The notes below the pieces were generated by a model. It searched no databases and was not told where the DNA came from. It worked only from the letters and a program-made list of their open reading frames with translations. The translations under genes and the position numbers were made by a program. Positions 62,282 to 64,000 of a stretch of DNA of 64,000 nucleotides are shown here, piece after piece (the first letter of the stretch is position 1; each line of letters starts with the position of its first letter). This DNA comes from CAVYEM01 sp963767635 (GTDB lineage Bacteria; Vulcanimicrobiota; Vulcanimicrobiia; Vulcanimicrobiales; Vulcanimicrobiaceae). The stretch is from assembly GCA_963767635.1 (NCBI GenBank), contig CAVYEM010000001.1, forward strand, positions 558,001 through 622,000. The letters are read 5' to 3'.

Positions 62282-63355
62282 ATGATGAATAGCGGCGGAC
62301 CGGAAGGCAGCGCGCCCTCAGGCGACCTCGACAAACGCAAGGCCTACATCCTGGCCACGGTGGTGTACGAGTATATCGCTACGGCCGAGCCCGTGGCCTC
62401 GCAGTCCTTGACGCACAAGTACAATCTGGGCGTGAGTTCTGCCACGGTGCGTAACGAGATGGCGGAGCTGGAAGCGGGCGGCTACTTGGTGCAGCCGCAT
62501 ACCTCCGCAGGCCGCGTGCCTTCAGACGCGGGCTATCGACTGTACGTCGATCAACTCATGCAGCCCGAACGCCTCTCGACGGACGACCGGCAACGCATCC
62601 GCGACGAATTGCGCGACGCCAGCCGCGAACTGGACGAGGTCATCGAGGGCACGACGCGATTGCTCGGGCGCCTCTCGAAAAATTTGGCGTTCGTCACCAA
62701 ACCGGCGCCCGAAACGACGACGTTCCGGCACATTCAATTGATTTGGCTCTCTGCGCGCACCGGCGTCGCGATCGTCGTGACCTCGTTCGGCGTTTCGGCG
62801 CAATCGCTCTTCGAACTCGCCGCAGACGTGTCGCCGGACGATCTCACGCATCTTTCCAATGCGCTCAACGCGCGTTTGGGCAATCGCGTCCTGCGGGAAA
62901 TCGCCGATGCGGACGTCGCAGCAGCGACGAACGCCTTGGGATTGCACGACGATCTCAAGAACGCGGTGCTTTCCGCACTGCGCAGCGTGCGCTCGGGTGA
63001 GCAGCAGCCGCTCACGGCGTCGGGAGCGCAGAACCTTTTGGATCAGCCCGAATTTCACGATCTGCGCAAACTTCGCTCGATCTTGCGCATCGTCGAAGAG
63101 CAGAAGACGCTCTACGACGTGGTGGCGGATTCGATTAACATTGAATCGCCCGCGGTAAAGATCGGGCACGAGATGGGCGTGGAGGAGATGACGGACTTCA
63201 GCATCGTGACGGTGCCGTATCGCTTCGGCGCGCATGCTATCGGCATGCTCTCGATTTTGGGTCCGCGCCGCATGCCGTACGCGCGATTGATGGCGTTGGC
63301 TTCGGGCACCGCCGAAACGTTGTCGGAACGGCTCTCCGACGTCGAGATAAAATAA
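62282..63355 (+). CDS. hrcA: Heat-inducible transcription repressor HrcA
   Basis: 357 residues: an N-terminal winged helix (YILATVVYEYIATAEPVASQSL, VSSATVRNEMAELEAGGYLVQPHTSAGRVP split across the wing) and a GAF-like C-terminal domain with RILRIVEEQK and SIVTVPYRFGAHAIGMLSILGP. It binds CIRCE, and its folding is controlled by GroEL in known systems. dnaJ follows after 7 nt; grpE and dnaK, usual between them, are absent here. Confidence 0.95.
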   Translation: MMNSGGPEGSAPSGDLDKRKAYILATVVYEYIATAEPVASQSLTHKYNLGVSSATVRNEMAELEAGGYLVQPHTSAGRVPSDAGYRLYVDQLMQPERLSTDDRQRIRDELRDASRELDEVIEGTTRLLGRLSKNLAFVTKPAPETTTFRHIQLIWLSARTGVAIVVTSFGVSAQSLFELAADVSPDDLTHLSNALNARLGNRVLREIADADVAAATNALGLHDDLKNAVLSALRSVRSGEQQPLTASGAQNLLDQPEFHDLRKLRSILRIVEEQKTLYDVVADSINIESPAVKIGHEMGVEEMTDFSIVTVPYRFGAHAIGMLSILGPRRMPYARLMALASGTAETLSERLSDVEIK

Positions 63356-63362
63356 CCGCCGC

Positions 63363-64000
63363 ATGCCGACCAAGGATTTTTACGAAGTGCTCGGCGTGAG
63401 CCGCGGCGCGAACGCCGAAGATATCAAGCGCGCGTATCGTTCGCTCGCGCGCAAGCATCATCCCGACGTCGCTTCCAACAAAGCCGAAGCCGAGCACCGG
63501 TTCAAAGAGATCAACGAAGCGTACGAAGTGCTCTCCGATCCCAACAAGCGCGCACAATACGATCGGTTCGGCACGGTCGGAAACGGCGCACCCGGTTCGG
63601 GTGCGGGTTTCGGTGATTTCGGCTTCGGAAACGGCTTCGGCGGTTCGGGCTTCGGCGATATCTTCGATATTTTTTTCGGTGACCGGATGGGCGCCCAGCA
63701 AACGCAAACCCGGCGCAGCGGGCCTGCGCGCGGATCGGACCTGCGCTACGATCTCGAAATCACTTTGGAAGAAGCATTCTCGGGCACGTCGCGCGAGATC
63801 CACTTCAATCATCTCGCGCAGTGCGAGGAGTGTCACGGTTCAGGCGCGGCGCCCGGCACGCTGGTCGTACCGTGCGATCGCTGCAACGGCAGCGGCGTCA
63901 TGCGCATGTCGCGCCAAACGCCGCTGGGGCAGTTCGTGACGCAATCGCAGTGCACGCAGTGCGGCGGCGAGGGGCAAGTCATTCGGCAACCGTGCCAGAG
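63363..64000 (+). CDS. dnaJ: Chaperone DnaJ (3' end outside window)
   Basis: The visible ~212 residues contain the J domain with HPD (ARKHHPDVA), a Gly/Phe-rich linker (GAGFGDFGFGNGFGGSGFGD) and the start of the zinc-finger domain with CxxCxGxG repeats (CEECHGSG, CDRCNGSG, CTQCGGEG). DnaJ stimulates the ATPase of DnaK and delivers clients. The fourth CxxC repeat and the C-terminal substrate domains lie beyond 64000. It is part of the hrcA operon under CIRCE control. Confidence 0.95.
   Translation, partial: MPTKDFYEVLGVSRGANAEDIKRAYRSLARKHHPDVASNKAEAEHRFKEINEAYEVLSDPNKRAQYDRFGTVGNGAPGSGAGFGDFGFGNGFGGSGFGDIFDIFFGDRMGAQQTQTRRSGPARGSDLRYDLEITLEEAFSGTSREIHFNHLAQCEECHGSGAAPGTLVVPCDRCNGSGVMRMSRQTPLGQFVTQSQCTQCGGEGQVIRQPCQ

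Overview
The window is a 64 kb, roughly 60% GC, densely coded piece of bacterial chromosome. The order tlyA-nadK-recN, the rimP-nusA-ylxR-infB-rbfA-nrnA-truB-ribF run and an HrcA/CIRCE heat-shock locus point to a Terrabacteria-like lineage. An OprD-like outer-membrane porin, an RND efflux pump and a proline-rich TonB-like protein point to a diderm envelope. Together this fits a diderm Terrabacteria group such as Candidatus Eremiobacterota (WPS-2) or a relative. That placement is inference, not proof.

Layout. 1-3.4 kb: the end of a class A PBP, xseA-xseB and a nucleotidyltransferase remnant. 3.5-8.6 kb: minus-strand secreted proteins and an RND efflux pump with its lipoprotein adaptor. 8.6-13.7 kb: tlyA-nadK-recN facing pyk. 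13.7-15.7 kb: a TonB-like protein and a candidate structured RNA. 15.7-24.5 kb: the translation/ribosome-maturation operon ending in ribF and a TlpA-like lipoprotein. 24.6-28.5 kb: an unusual membrane-anchored Clp ATPase, a SIMPL protein and two GlsB-type membrane proteins. 28.5-34.1 kb: ferredoxin, flavoprotein reductase, SRPBCC protein, ketosynthase, zinc-ribbon protein, proline dehydrogenase, DapA-family aldolase and cupin. 34.3-36.9 kb: nfu, class I aldolase and a beta-hydroxyacid dehydrogenase. 36.9-43 kb: phoB-phoR-pstCAB with a Pho-box-like array, then a porin. 43-48.6 kb: tdh-kbl threonine catabolism, YihY, dienelactone hydrolase and a large secreted protein. 48.96-52.84 kb: a decayed genomic island in the 3' end of the initiator tRNA gene. 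52.9-60.7 kb: add, a DtxR-type regulator, rhomboid, dinG, S1/P1 nuclease, acs and a thioredoxin. 61.2-62.2 kb: an Xre-RES toxin-antitoxin pair. 62.2-64 kb: CIRCE-hrcA-dnaJ (dnaJ cut by the window end).

The points most worth attention are the island bounded by a duplicated tRNA-fMet 3' end, which carries a HARE-HTH/GIY-YIG nuclease and a HEPN-like protein; a multi-hairpin RNA with its own promoter and terminator ahead of rimP-nusA; a short hairpin repeat whose stem arms change in a compensatory way; and a Clp ATPase with a zinc ribbon and membrane anchor but no N, M or ClpP-loop elements. One caution applies throughout. At least ten conserved genes (xseA, RND pump, pyk, infB, rbfA, flavoprotein reductase, fba, pstB, kbl, TonB-like) are broken by single small indels. 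This looks like residual sequencing error more than biology.
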